DNA of 64,000 bases from Aphelocoma coerulescens (Eukaryota; Chordata; Aves; Passeriformes; Corvidae). The DNA lies in the NCBI RefSeq assembly GCF_041296385.1, contig NW_027184061.1:1302001-1366000 (forward strand), given 5' to 3'. The notes below the pieces were generated by a model. It searched no databases. It saw only the letters and a program-made list of their open reading frames with translations, and had not been told where the DNA came from. Position 1 is the stretch's first letter, and every line of letters begins with the position of its first letter. The position numbers and the translations under genes were made by a program. This document shows positions 1 through 10,440 of this stretch, piece after piece.

Positions 1-135
1 CCTTTATCAATAGTCTCATATCTTCTCATCCTGCTTTGGTAGGCACAATAAGTGTTGGGCAATCTGTATGCATTGCTTCTAACAAACCAATTCTTAGTAA
101 ATCATTTTATCTCTGCTTCCCCATCCCCCTGATTC
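1..135 (-). repeat. LTR fragment cut by window edge
   Basis: This stretch is the same sequence as positions 14,022-14,156, which form one end of a solo LTR. Read on the minus strand it would be the start (U3) of that LTR. The match stops near 135 in a run of C, so the terminal dinucleotide is not preserved here. The rest of the element, if present, lies before the window. Confidence 0.7.
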
Positions 136-359
136 CCCACCCTCGCTCTCGGCCGCGTGGGAACGTGAGGTGGGTTGGGTCTCATGACCGGGACCACCGA
201 TGGAGGGGACAGGGGCACAGGAGGGAAATGCAGGGTCTGCAGCCGGGGGGGACCCCCGGTGGAGGGGGGGGCCCAACGCAACACGAATCAATGCGTGGGG
301 GGCGCCGGGCATGGAAGAGGGACCATGTGCGGGCAAAAAGCCCACCAGTGCCACCATAG

Positions 360-590
360 GGCTGCCACCATCTTGTATGGGCGGAGTGGAGGCGGGAGAA
401 TTAAAAATAAAAGCAGCAGCTGGGATTGCGTGTCTGACTCTGCCGCTGCTGTGATCTTGGATGAGGAAGATCAGGATGAGGAAGATCCTTTACTTCATCT
501 GAGGAAGACTCTTATTTCATCTCGGAGACCCCTGCCCAAGGCCACAAGACAACCCTGTGCAAGATCTGCCGCTGCTTGATCAAATTTGAA
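360..590 (+). repeat. ERV/LTR relic with polyA-like signal
   Basis: Positions about 470-530 match the reverse complement of 13,843-13,903 inside the solo LTR at 13.6-14.2 kb, so this is related retroviral material in the opposite orientation to 1-135. An AATAAAA stretch lies near 400. The boundaries are uncertain and no coding capacity is seen. Confidence 0.5.
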
Positions 591-1004
591 GTAGAGAAAA
601 CCGGAGAAGTAGGTATGGGGGAGAGGTCTGGGACAGAACCCGGGATGGCCTGGCCAGCACCACACTGAACGGGTGGGTTCAGTAATACAGTCGGTAGCAG
701 AGTTGAGAAGGGTACTTGCCTGTGTTCTGGCAGGAGCATTCATTGCTTCTACACTGTCGAAAGGTGCAGGGACAAATACAAACATAATCCTGAAACTCAC
801 AGTTCTATCTGGGGGTGGGGAAAAGACAGGACTAGGGAACAGGGACCAGTGGGGAAGCTCTGGGGGAGTGATGAGGGCTAGAGGCCAACAGCCAAACGGG
901 GAATTCAACCTGGGGTAGGTTAACATAACAGAACCATGCATCCTGGGAGAAGCCTTTTTGGTCACCCTAGCATAAAAAGGCTCTTATGGTACCAGGGACT
1001 TGTG
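591..1004. other. unassigned stretch downstream of MHC class I
   Basis: I see no coding exon with supporting splice sites here. A TATA-like CATAAAAAGG near 971-980 and the neighbouring LTR relic suggest more degraded LTR sequence, but this is not certain. If the class I gene uses the proposed last exon at 1,005-1,093, part of this stretch would be its 3' untranslated region. Confidence 0.3.
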
Positions 1005-1093
1005 TTACTGAGAACTCTCTGTCCCCTGTAATGTACGTTCACCGGCCACCACAGGTGGGAGCAGCGGGATGAGCTTGGCTGAATCTGCCGAAT
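1005..1093 (-). CDS. possible last exon of the MHC class I gene
   Basis: On the minus strand a pyrimidine tract ending in CTTCAG precedes an open segment that continues the phase-1 reading of the upstream class I exons and ends in TAA at 1,007-1,005. With 89 nt it brings the summed coding length to 1,155 nt (384 residues plus stop), which is divisible by three. The encoded tail (…LIPLLPPVVAGE…) is not a class I tail I recognise, and nearby AG dinucleotides offer other acceptors. The phase and length fit is the only support. Confidence 0.35.
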
Positions 1094-1217
1094 CTGAAGA
1101 GGGAAGGGGCCGGCTCCGGCTCCGCTGCGTGGATCACTCAGGCGGTGATTTGTGCTGGGATGAGAGGGTCACGGTGTCACCCTGTCCCTGTCCCCATCCC
1201 ACAGGATGGACGTGGCT

Positions 1218-1515
1218 GTGGAGCCACCTGATCCCACCCCAATCCTGCTGCAATCCTGCTCCATCCATCCCATACCAGTCCTGCTCCATCAATCCCACCT
1301 GATCCCGCTCCATCCATCCCACCTCATCCCGCTCCATCCATCCCACCTGATCCCGCTCCATCCATCCCACACCAATCCTGCTCCATCAATCCCACCTGAT
1401 CCCGCTCCATCCATCCCACCTCATCCCGCTCCATCCATCCCACCTGATCCCGCTCCATCCATCCCACACCAATCCTGCTCCATCCATCCCACACCAGTCC
1501 TGCTCCATCCATCCT
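1218..1515. repeat. 24-bp minisatellite in last class I intron
   Basis: Tandem copies of a roughly 24-bp unit, core GATCCCGCTCCATCCATCCC, with variants such as CTCATCCCG and CCAATCCTG. It lies between exon 7 (1,560-1,592) and the possible last exon of the class I gene. It creates spurious repetitive open frames on both strands. Confidence 0.9.
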
Positions 1516-1559
1516 GCCCTGATTCCCCTCTGGAATCCCACCCCGATTCCACTCCGTAC

Positions 1560-4500
1560 CTGTGGTCGAGCTGTTGGTTCCCATGTTTTTTCCTGCAGAA
1601 AGAAAAGATCCATGAGATCCCAGCACAGATCACACACTGGGATTACCCCCAGGATCCATCCTGGGATCCGCATGGAGGGGATCCAGAGCCGGATCCACCT
1701 CTGGTACGCACCGGCTGGCGGGCTGTATCCATGCTTCTGCCTCCTCCCTATGGAAATAAAGTGGGATCAGCATCCCTGGTGGGGGATTCCCGGAACGGTG
1801 CTGGGCGGATCCGTGACCTGTCCCGACCCCCATCCTGTGTCCACCCCATACCGGATTGGAGCTTCCAGACGATGAATCCGACGTGGAGAACGAGGATGAC
1901 GATGGCAGCGATGATGGACACAGCGACCAGCAGGGTGAGATTCCCGCCGGATTCTGGCTCTGGGAAACGCAGGACAGTGAAGAGGCGGAGGGGAATCCCC
2001 AGCTGGGAATTCCCGAATTCCCAATTCCCACATTCCCAATTCCCACACTCCCAGCCTCACCCCAGGCGAAGATCCCGGGCTCTGGCATTCCGGAATGCTC
2101 CACCCGGCAGCGGTACTGCTCCCGCTCCTCCGGCCGCGCCTCGATCCTGGCCCAGGTGTGGAAGGTGCCGTCGCTGTTGGGAACGACCCCGCCCCACTCC
2201 GTCTCCTGATCCCGGATTTCATCCCCCTTCATCCAGCTGACCGCGATGGGCCTGGGGTAGAATCCGTAGGCATGGCAGGACAAGATCAGCGTCCCGAATT
2301 CCTCTCTTCCGGACACGTGGACATCGGGGGGCTCTGAAATGGGACAACGGTGAGATGCATCCATGGAATTCCGTGGGAAGGGGATGGGGGTGAGATCCGC
2401 CCATGGAATTCCACGGGAATGGGATGGGGGTGAGATCCACCCATGGAATTCCCACAGGAATGGGATGGGGGTGAGATCCGCCCATGGAATTCTACGGGAA
2501 TGGGATGGGGGTGAGATCCGCCCATGGAATTCCCACAGGAACGGGATGGGGGTGAGATCCACCCATGGAATTCCCACAGGAATTCCCATCTTCCCAGGTC
2601 CTCCATTCCCAAACCCCAGATTCCCACAGGAATTCTGCTCCCACCTTTGCGCTCCAGCACCTCCTGCCCATATCTGACGAACTTCTGGAGCTCGTCCAGG
2701 CAGGTGTGCTCCACGTAATTCGTCCAATCCTCCACCGTGACCCCGTCACCATTCCAGCGCCTCGTGGTGACCTGGGCAGCGCCGTCGGCCGGCACAAAGC
2801 TCTGGGATCCCGGCTCGAAGGAGAGGAAATCCCGCCCGTCATAGCCATCCCGGCGGGATCCATGGACGCTCCCGTCGGACAGGAGATCACAGCCAGAAAC
2901 CCGCTGCAGTGTGTGAAGACCTGGGGGGGATCGGACCCACAGAGACCCATGGAATTGTGTCCCAGCCCCACAGAGCCCCAGAGTCCGATGAAAACCCACA
3001 GATCCATCCCAGCCCCTTGGAGCCCCACGGATGCACATCCCAAACCCAGGGATCACAAGAGATCCCATCCCAGCCCCACAGATCCCATCCCAGCCCCTTG
3101 GAGCCCCACGGATGCACATCCCAAACCCGGGGATCACAAGAGATCCCATCCCAGCCCCACGGATCCCATCCTGGAGCCCTGTGAATCCACATCCCAGCCC
3201 CACAGATCCCCAGCCCAGACCCACAGATCCCCAGCCCAGACCCATGGATCCCCAACCCGGCCCCACACTTCCCAGCCCAGCCCCACAGATCCCATCCCAG
3301 CCCAACGGATCCAATCCCAGCCCCACGGATCCCCAGCCCAGCCCCACGGATGCCAACCCAGCCCCATGGTTCCCATCCCAGCCCCATGGATCCAATCCCA
3401 GCCCCACAGATCCCATCCCAGCCCCACACTTCCCAGCCCAGCCCCACGGATCCCCATCCCAGCCCCACCGATCCCAGCCCGGCCCCACAGATCCCATCCC
3501 GGCCCCATGGATCCCCAGCCCAGCCCCACGGATCCCCAGCCCAGCCCCACACTTCACATCCCAGCCCCACACTTCACATCCCAGCCCCATAGATCTCATC
3601 CCGGCCCCACAGATCCCAACCTGGCCCCACACTTCCCCTCCCAGCCCCATAGATCCCAGCCCCATGGAGCCCATCCCAGCCCCACAGATCCCATGCCGGC
3701 CCCACAGATCCCAGCCCGGCCCCACAGAACTCCAGTCCGACCCCACAGATCCCATCCCAGCCCCACAGAACCCCAGTCTGACCCCACAGATCCCATCCCA
3801 GCCCCACAGATCCCCAGCTCGGCCCCACGGATCCCATCCCGGCCCCACGGATCCCATCCCGGCCCCACAGATCCCATCCCCGCCCCACAGATCTGTATCC
3901 CCGCCCCACAGATCTGTATCCCCGCCCCACACTTCCCCATCCCAGCCCCACAGATCCCCATCCCGGCCCCACGGATCCCAGCCCCACACTTCCCAGCCCA
4001 GCCCCACAGATCCCATCCCAGACCCACGCATCCCCAGCCCGGCCCCAAACTTCCCATCCCAGCCCCACAGATCCCCATCCCAGCCCCACGGATCCCAACC
4101 CAGCCCCACGGATCCCATCCCGGCCCCACGGATCCCATCCCAGCCCCACAGATCCCATCCCAGCCCCACGGATCCCACCCCGGCCCCACAGATCCCATCC
4201 CGGCCCCGCGGATCCCATCCCGGCCCCACAGATCCAATCCCAGCCCCACAGATCCCATCTCAGCCCTACGGATCCAAGCCCAGCCCCACAGATCCCATCC
4301 CAGCCCCACGGAGCCCATCCCAGCCCCACGGATCCCATCCCAGCCCCCGCTGCCCCCACTCACCCCCGCTCTGGTTGTACCGGGCCCGCAGCTTCTCCAG
4401 GTTCATGGCATCCACCTGCTGGTTCCTCTTGCTGATCTCAGTCCCGCGATCCCAATATCCCGGCTCTGCTCCCTTCTCCATCCACGGTGTCAGTGGCTCC

Positions 4501-6377
4501 ACCCGGCCCCGCTCGCTGCTGTAGCGCTCGAAGGGGATCCCATCCAGGAACCCCACGGACACGAACTGGGGGACCCCCGGGCCGGGCTCCGACACCGCCA
4601 CATCCAGGTACCGCAGCGAGTGGAGAACTGGGGGGACACGGAGATTTGGGGGGTCGGGGGGGGGGGTCGTGGATCAATGAAAGCGGAACTGGGAGAGCTG
4701 GGAAGGGGTTGGGGATCTCATGACCCAGGAAAACGGGTGCAGAGAGTCCCTGTGCCCAGGAAAGGGGTCCAGGGGTCCCCAGTGCCAAGGAAAGAGGAGT
4801 CACGAGGTGGGGAGACCTGGGACAGCCAGAATGGGGGGTCGGGGGTCCTTGATGCAGAGGAAAGGGGGGGCTGGGGGCTGAGAAAAGCGGGAATGGGGGT
4901 CCAGGGGGTCTCAGGGTCAAGGAAAAAGGATGGGGGGGGGGGGTGGTCCGGGGACTGGGGAAGGCCGTGAAGGAAATATCGGGTGGGATTGGTGCAGGAT
5001 AAAGGAGTGCAGGGCGGGCCCAGTGCCCGGGACTGGAAATTCAGGGGAGCCCCAGAGCCCAGAATCCCCCCTGAGACCCTCCAGGGACCCTCCCGGACCC
5101 CTGGGACCCCCGTCAGAAAGCGCAGGGGGTGGAGAGCTGGGGGGACGCAGAGATTGGAGGGGTCTGGGGGTGTCCAAGGCTCAGGAGGCGGAACTGGGAG
5201 AGCCGGGAAGGGTCCGAGGTTCAAGGAAGGGACTGGGAGAGGCGGGATGGGGGGTCCAGGGGGTCCCGGTGCCCACGAAAGGGGGTCCAGGGGTCCCCGG
5301 TGTGGAGGGAAGCGGGGTCTGGGTGCTGAGAAAGGCAGGAATGGGGGTGCAGGGGGTCCCTGGAACACGGGAAAGGGGGGGCTGGGGCTGGGAGAGGCGG
5401 GCGGAGCCCGGGGCAGAAGTTTGGGAGACCGAGGGAGCGCGAGGGGAGGGGAGGGGGGAAAAGGGGAATTCCAGGGAATTCAGCCGGATCCCACTGGATC
5501 CCCCCTGCCGCGACCCCCCTGGAGACCCCTGGGACGCCCGGGACCCTCCGGGACCCCCTTTTGGAAAGCAGCGGGAGTGGAAAACAGGGGGGACACGGAA
5601 ATTTGGGAGATCTGAGGGGTCCAAAAACCGAGGAAAAGGGTGGGACTGGGGTCTGGGAAGGGCGGGATGCCCGGGAAAGGGGTGCAGGGGGGGTCCCAGA
5701 GCACTGACGGGGGGCAGGGGGGGCCCAGTCCCGGATAAGGGGGTGCAGGGGGTCCCGGTGGCCGGGAATGGGGGTTCAGGGGAGTTTCCTTCCCGGAATT
5801 CGGGGTTCAGGGGGATCCCGGTGTCTGGAAATGGAGGTTCAGGGGGGTCCCGATCCCCAGGAATGGGGGATCAGGGGATTCCCTTCCCAGAATTCGGATT
5901 CGAGGGAGTCTCGGTACCCGATAATGGAAGTTCAGGGGGGGTCCCGGTGCCAGATAAGGGGTTCCCGGTGCTCGGGAAAGGAGTACAGGGGGGTCCCGGT
6001 GCCAGGAAATGAACGTTCAAGGGGGTCCCCGTGCTCGGGAGTGGGGGCTCAGTGGATTCTGATGCCCGGGAATGAGGGTCCAGGGGGATCCCCGTGCCCG
6101 GGAAGGGCGGTTCAGGGGGGTCCCGGTGCCAGATAAGGGGGTACAGGGGGGTCCCGGTGCTTGGGAAGGGGATGGAGGGGGGTCACAGGACCAAAAATGG
6201 GATTTCGGGGGGTTCCCGTGCCCGGGAATGGGGATTTAGGGTGTTCCAGTGGCCGGAAATGGAGGTTCAGGGAGGTCTCGGTGTCCGGGGGTCCCACTCA
6301 CCTTTCGTCGCCCGCCCCGGGGTCCCCAGGAGCCCCAGGAGCCCCAAGAGCACCCCGAGAGCCGGCGCTGGAGCCAT
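1560..6377 (-). CDS. MHC class I alpha chain gene (multi-exon)
   Basis: Classical peptide-presenting class I layout on the minus strand. Exon 1 (signal peptide) 6,302-6,377, ATG at 6,377, leader MAPAPALGVLLGLLG. Exon 2 (alpha1) 4,364-4,627. Exon 3 (alpha2) 2,645-2,920. Exon 4 (alpha3, Ig C1) 2,061-2,333 with the FYPRP motif and the Cys pair. Exon 5 (connecting/transmembrane) 1,852-1,959 with a hydrophobic VAVSIIAAIVILVLHVGFIV helix. Cytoplasmic exons 1,712-1,747 (RRQKHGYSPPA) and 1,560-1,592. Every junction has GT/AG and phase 1, as in the family, and exons 2-7 are all multiples of three, so no frame break is seen. Conserved groove residues Tyr7, Tyr59, Thr143 and Trp147 are present. Position 146 is Arg instead of Lys, and the position equivalent to Tyr171 is Phe. 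One extra residue lies between Trp147 and the Tyr159 equivalent. It may therefore be a divergent or nonclassical molecule. Introns 1, 2 and 3 are minisatellite-rich. Confidence 0.88.
2361..2600. repeat. ~40-bp minisatellite in class I intron 3
   Basis: About six copies of a 40-42-bp unit containing CCCATGGAATTCC and GGGATGGGGGTGAGATCC. It fills most of the intron between the alpha2 and alpha3 exons (2,334-2,644). Variation is mainly in the middle of the unit (CACAGGAA or ACGGGAA). Confidence 0.9.
2985..4352. repeat. GC-rich minisatellite filling class I intron 2
   Basis: Around 1.35 kb of short tandem units (15-21 bp) built on CAGCCCCACAGATCCCATCC, with variants (ACGGATCC, ACACTTCCC). It fills intron 2 between the alpha2 and alpha1 exons. 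Because many units keep multiples of three, it yields very long but meaningless open frames on both strands (Pro/Ser/His-rich on plus, Gly/Trp/Asp-rich on minus). Confidence 0.92.
4690..5400. repeat. G-rich minisatellite, class I intron 1
   Basis: Degenerate tandem repeats of about 30 bp (core AAAGGGGGTCCAGGGGTCCC with AGGAA spacers) in intron 1. They continue, with changing unit sequence, to about 9,670. No splice-supported coding sequence is visible. Confidence 0.75.
5402..5570. repeat. copied class I promoter fragment (copy 1 of 5)
   Basis: This block carries the string GAGACCGAGGGAGCGCG followed by GGGGAATTCC…GATCCCACTGGATCC. Related blocks start near 6,540, 8,120, 8,550 and 9,795. The two flanking the class I signal exons are the real 5' flanks. 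This one lies inside intron 1, embedded in minisatellite, and is presumably a duplicated promoter fragment. Confidence 0.6.
5650..6295. repeat. ~32-bp minisatellite, class I intron 1
   Basis: Tandem units of about 32 bp with consensus close to AATGGGGGTTCAGGGGGGTC plus CCGGTGCCCGG. The array runs up to the donor of class I exon 1. Confidence 0.85.
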
Positions 6378-6390
6378 CGCGCTGCTCCGC

Positions 6391-6545
6391 TCCGGCCCCG
6401 CCCCAGCCCTGGCCCCGCCCCCAGCACCGCCTCCGGCCCCGCCATTGGCGCCGCTATTTCCTGCCGGCCAATGGCAGCCCGATTCCCCTGTGACGTCACC
6501 GGTCACTGGGCAGATCGCGGTCTCGCAGGTTGGGACGCGGAAGCG
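6391..6545 (-). promoter_or_regulatory. MHC class I promoter (X2/Y-like, CCAAT, GC boxes)
   Basis: Upstream of the class I ATG on the minus strand, in order: a CRE-like TGACGTCA (6,491-6,498) that fits the X2 box, CCATTGG (6,468-6,474) as a Y-box-like inverted CCAAT about 17 bp on, a second CCAATGG (6,442-6,448), then several GGCGGGGCC Sp1-type boxes near 6,391-6,440. The order and spacing fit the S-X-Y enhanceosome used by RFX/CREB/NF-Y/NLRC5 at class I genes. The X1 part is not obvious, so the assignment is partly inference. Confidence 0.6.
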
Positions 6546-8089
6546 AGGGAGACCGAGGGAGCGCGGGGGGGGGGGGGGGAGGGGCTGAGAAAAGGGGAAT
6601 TCCCGGGAATTCGTCTGGATCCCTCTGGATCCCCGCTGCGACCCCCCTGGAGCCTTCTGGAACCCCCTGGGACCCCCTTTCAGGAAGCGCCGGGAGTGGG
6701 GAAGTGGGGGGACACGGAAATTTGGGAGACCTGGGGGGGTCCAAAGGTCAAGGAAAAGGGCGGATCTGGTGTCTGGGAAGGGTGGAATGCCCTGGAAGGG
6801 GTGCAGGGGGTCCCAGAACACGTGAAGGGGATCCAGGAGGGGGTCCCAGTCCCGGATAAGGGGGTGCAGGGGTGCCCCAGTACCCTGAAATGGGGGTTCA
6901 GGGGCTCCCAGGTCAAGGAAAGGGGGGTGAGGGCACTGGGAGAGGCGGGATGGGGGATCTGGGGGGTCCCTGTGCCCAGGAAAGGGGGTCCAGGGGTCCC
7001 CGGTGTTGACGGAAAAGGGGGCTGGGGGCTGGGAAAGGCAGGAATGGGGGTGCAGGGGGTCCCTGGATCAGGGAAAAGTGGGGGCTGGGGTCTGGGAGAG
7101 GGGAGGGCCGGGAAAGGGGGTGCGGGGGGCACTGGTGCAGGATAAGGGTTTAGGGGGTCCAGGTAAAGGCATGCAGGGGGGTCCCAGTCCCCAGGAAAAG
7201 GGGGTCGGGGGCTTTCCCTCCTGGGATTCAGGGTTCAAAGGGGTCCCGGTGCCCAGAAATGGAGGGTCGGGGGGTGCTGATGCCCACGAGTCGGGGTTCA
7301 GGGCGGTGCCCGTGCCCACAAATTGGGGTGAGGGCTGTTCTAGTGCCCGGAAAGGGACATTCAGGGGGGTCCCGGTGCCCAGGAAATGGGGTACGGGGGG
7401 GCTCCCTTCCCGGGTTTCGGGGTTCAGGGGGGTCTCTGTGCCCAGGAATGGGGGTGCAGGGGTGTCTCTGCCCAGGAATGGGGGTGCAGGGGGGTCCCGG
7501 TGCCCAGGAGCAGGGGGCCAGGGGGGTCCCGGATAAGGGGTGAAGGGGGTCCCTGTGCCCAGGAATGGGGGCTCAGGGGAGTTCTTTTCCCGGGTTTCGG
7601 GGTTCAGGGGGGTCCCGGTGCCGGGAGATGGGGGTACAGGGGGGTCTCTGTGCCCAAGAATGGGGGTGCAGGGAGGTCTCTGTGCCCAGGAATGGGGGGG
7701 GGGGGGGTTCAGGGGGGTCTCTGTGCCCAGGAATGGGGGCTCAGGGGGATCCCGGAGCCCAGGAATGGGGGTGCAGGGGGTCCCAGTGTCCAGGAATGGG
7801 GGTGCAGGGGGGTTTCTGTGCCCAGGAATGGGGGTTCAGGGGGGTTCAGGGGGTCTCTGTGCCCAGGAATGGGGGTGCAGGGGGGTCCCGGTGCCCAGGA
7901 ATGGGGGTGCAGGGGGATCCTGGTGCCCAGGAATGGGGGTTCAGGGGGGTCTCTGTGCCCAGGAATGGGGGTGCAGGGGGGTTTCTGTGCCCAGGAATGG
8001 GGGTTCAGGGGGGTCTCTGTGCCCAGGAATGGGGGTGCAGGGGGGTTCCGCTGCCCAGGAATGGGGGTGCAGGGGGGTCCCGGCGCCGG

Positions 8090-8290
8090 GGCAGGCTCCG
8101 GGCAGATCCCGGTGCCGCAGCTTGGGAGACGCGAAAGTGACCGAGGGAGCGCGGAGGGGGGAGGGGACGGGGACAAAAGGGGAACTCCCGGGAATTCAGC
8201 TGGATCCCACTGGATCCGCGCTGCGACCCCTCTGGGACCCCGCGACAACCGCTTGGGACCCCCTGGGACCCGCCGGGACCCCCTGGGACA
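8090..8290. repeat. copied class I promoter fragment (copy 3)
   Basis: Contains GGGAGACGCGAAAGTGACCG, then GGGGAATTCC-type and TGGATCCGCGCTGCGACCCC strings, nearly identical to 8,520-8,720. It resembles the sequence upstream of both class I signal exons (from about 6,540 and 9,795), but no signal exon is attached. Confidence 0.6.
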
Positions 8291-8519
8291 CGTGAAGGAG
8301 GTCCAGGAGGGGGTCCCAGTCCCAGATAAGGGGGTGCAGGGGTGTCCCAGTGCCAGATAAGGGGGTTCAGGGAGGTCCCTGTACCCAGGAATGGGGGGTT
8401 CAGGGGAGTTCCCTTCCCGGAAATCGGGGTTCAGAGGGGTTCCCGGTGCCCAGGAATGGGGGTGCAGGGGGGTCCCGGTGCCCAGGAATGGGGGTTCAGG
8501 GGGGTCCCGGTGCCGGGGC

Positions 8520-8720
8520 AGGCGCCGGGCAGATCCCGGTGCCGCAGCTTGGGAGACGCGAAAGTGACCGAGGGAGCGCGGCGGGGGGGAGGGGACGGGG
8601 ACAAAAGGGGAATTCCCGGGAATTCAGCTGGATCCCACTGGATCCGCGCTGCGACCCCCCTGGGACCCCGCGACAATCGCTTGGGACCCGCCGAGACCCC
8701 CTGGGACACGTGAAGGGGGT
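8520..8720. repeat. copied class I promoter fragment (copy 4)
   Basis: Near-identical to 8,090-8,290, about 430 bp away in direct orientation, with minisatellite between them. It contains the same interferon-element-like GCGAAAGTGACCGAGG string and no signal exon. Confidence 0.6.
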
Positions 8721-9682
8721 GCAGGAGGGGGTCCCAGTCCCAGATAAGGGGGTGCGGGGGTATCCCAGTACCCTGAAATGGGGGCTCAGGGGAGTTCCCT
8801 TCTCGGGAATCGGGGTTCAGGGGGGTCCCGGTGCCCAGGAATTGGGGGTTCAGGGGGGTTCCCATCCTGCATATGGCGGTTCAGGGGGTCCCCGAGATGG
8901 GGAATTGGTTCCCCCGAAATGGAGATCCAGAGGAGTCCCCGTGCCCAGGATTGGGGGTTCAGGGGGTCCCGGTGCTGGACAAGGGGGTGCAGGGGGTCCC
9001 AGTACCCTGAAATGGGGGTTCAGAGGAGTTCCCTTCCCGGGAATCGGGGTTCAGGGGGTTCCGGTGCCAGATAAGGGGGTGGTGGGGATCCGGTGCTGGG
9101 GAAGGGGGTGCAGGGGGGGTCCCTGCTCACAGGAATGGGGGGCTCGGAGGGGTCCGGGTGCAGCGGAATGGGGGTTCAGGGGGTCCCGGTGCCGGGAGAT
9201 GGGGGTGAAGTGGGTCCCGGTGCCCAGGAAATGGCGTTCGGGGGGGGCTCCCTTTCCGGGAATCAGGGTTCAGGGGGGTCCCGGTGCCGGGAGATGGGGG
9301 TTCAGGGGGGTCTCTGCCCAGGAATGGGGGTTCAGGGGGGTCCCGGTGACCGGGAATGGGGGCTCAGTGGATTCTGATGCCCGGGAATGGGGGTCCAGGG
9401 GGATCCCCGTGCCCGGGAAGGGCGGTTCAGGGGGGTCCCGGTGCCAGGTAAGGGGGTACAGGGGGGTCCCGGTGCTTGGGAAGGGGATGGAGGGGGGTCA
9501 CAGGACCAAAAATGGGGGTTCCGGGGGGTTCCCGTCCCCGGGAATGGGGGTTTAGGGTGTTCCCGGTGGCCGGAAATGGAGGTTCGGGGGGGGTCCCGGT
9601 GTCCAGAATTGGAAGTTCAGGGGGGTTCTGGTGCCCGGGAATTGCGGTTCAGGGCGGTCCCGGTGCTGGTGGTCCCACTCAC

Positions 9683-9758
9683 CTTTCGTCGCCCCCCCCG
9701 GGGCCCCCAGGAGCCCCAGGAGCCCCAAGAGCACCCCCAGACCCAGCGCTGGAGCCAT
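9683..9758 (-). pseudogene. second MHC class I signal-peptide exon
   Basis: ATG at 9,758 opens a leader (MAPALGLGVLLGLLGLLGAP) ending in a GTGAGT donor at 9,682 in phase 1. It has exactly the length (76 nt) and structure of exon 1 at 6,302-6,377. No second set of alpha exons follows before 6.3 kb. It is either an orphan exon left from a duplicated class I gene or an alternative first exon splicing over 5 kb into the same body. The X2/Y-like segment seen at 6,442-6,498 is missing upstream of this copy. Confidence 0.75.
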
Positions 9759-9794
9759 CGCCGCCTTCACCGACCGCAGCTGTGGCGCAGTTTG

Positions 9795-9820
9795 GGAGAC
9801 GCGAAAGCGAAAGTGGCCGA
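9795..9820 (-). promoter_or_regulatory. ISRE-like element upstream of orphan class I exon
   Basis: GAAAGCGAAAGT (9,803-9,814) fits the interferon-stimulated response element pattern GAAANNGAAA. It lies about 45 bp upstream of the ATG at 9,758. At the equivalent place of the main exon the motif is degraded (GGAAGCGAGGGA near 6,540). Binding is not shown. Confidence 0.45.
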
Positions 9821-9839
9821 GGGAGCGCGGGGGGGGGAA

Positions 9840-10440
9840 GGGAAAAGGGGGAATTCCAGGGAATTCACCTGGATCCCCTCCCCGGACCCTCCTCGGCCAC
9901 GTCCTGCGGGACCCCCGGGCCGGGCTGGGCTGAACTCCCGGGCCCTGCGGCCAAACTCTGCCTGGAACCCGCTGGGTTCGGCCCGAAGCGGGGAAAGCTC
10001 CGGGACCCGCAGATCCATTTTGTCCTGCGGCTGTGGGGCCCCAGCCCCGAGGGAGCAGGACTGGGCGCTGGGACCCCGATCCCTGATTCCCAATCTCCTT
10101 CTCTCCCTCTCCTGTCCCTTTCCTTTGGGTGATCACAAATCCCAGAGCAGCTGCCGAGCCCCGTGCCCAGTTCGGGTTTCCCAGCAAAGGGAGGCCTGGG
10201 GCTGAGGTGCCCCGGGATGGCCGGGAATGGGGGTCCGGGGGTCCCCGGAGTCAGGGAAAAGGGGGATCCAGGGGCTGGGAGAGGTGGATACCCGGAAAGG
10301 GGGGGCAGGGGGAGTTGGTGCAGGGTCAGGGGCTGCAGGGGGGTCCCAGTGTCCAGGAATGGGGCAGAGGGGAGCAGGATCTGGGAAACGGCGGCGGCTG
10401 CTGGGAAGGGACCAGGACAGAGAGGGACAGGCTGGGATGG
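9840..10440. other. unassigned GC-rich flank
   Basis: Between the orphan class I exon flank and the next minisatellite I see GC-rich sequence ending in short G-rich repeats (10,220-10,350). There is no splice-supported exon and no recognisable protein similarity. Confidence 0.3.

Larger units (their letters stand above)
6700..9670. repeat. ~3-kb G-rich minisatellite 5' of class I
   Basis: A long tandem array of about 30-34-bp units (consensus around CCCAGGAATGGGGGTTCAGG plus GGGGTCCCGGTG). It is interrupted by promoter-fragment copies near 8,090-8,290 and 8,520-8,720. All long open frames here encode only repeats of the translated unit and are not genes. Runs of four to six G are dense enough to suggest G-quadruplex potential. 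Confidence 0.88.

Noticed and set aside
2286..4970. Very long open frames on both strands (hundreds of codons, Gly/Trp/Asp- or Pro/Ser/His-rich)
   Set aside because: They are translations of the intron 2 minisatellite, cross true class I exons in wrong frames and have no start or splice context.
4930..9555. Long Gly/Val/Pro-rich open frames that look like collagen or silk-type proteins
   Set aside because: The peptide repeat equals the ~32-bp DNA minisatellite in whichever frame is open, and both strands give similar open frames.
5650..9670. Possible CRISPR-like array because of regular direct repeats
   Set aside because: Units are head to tail without unique spacers and the genome is avian; this is a minisatellite.
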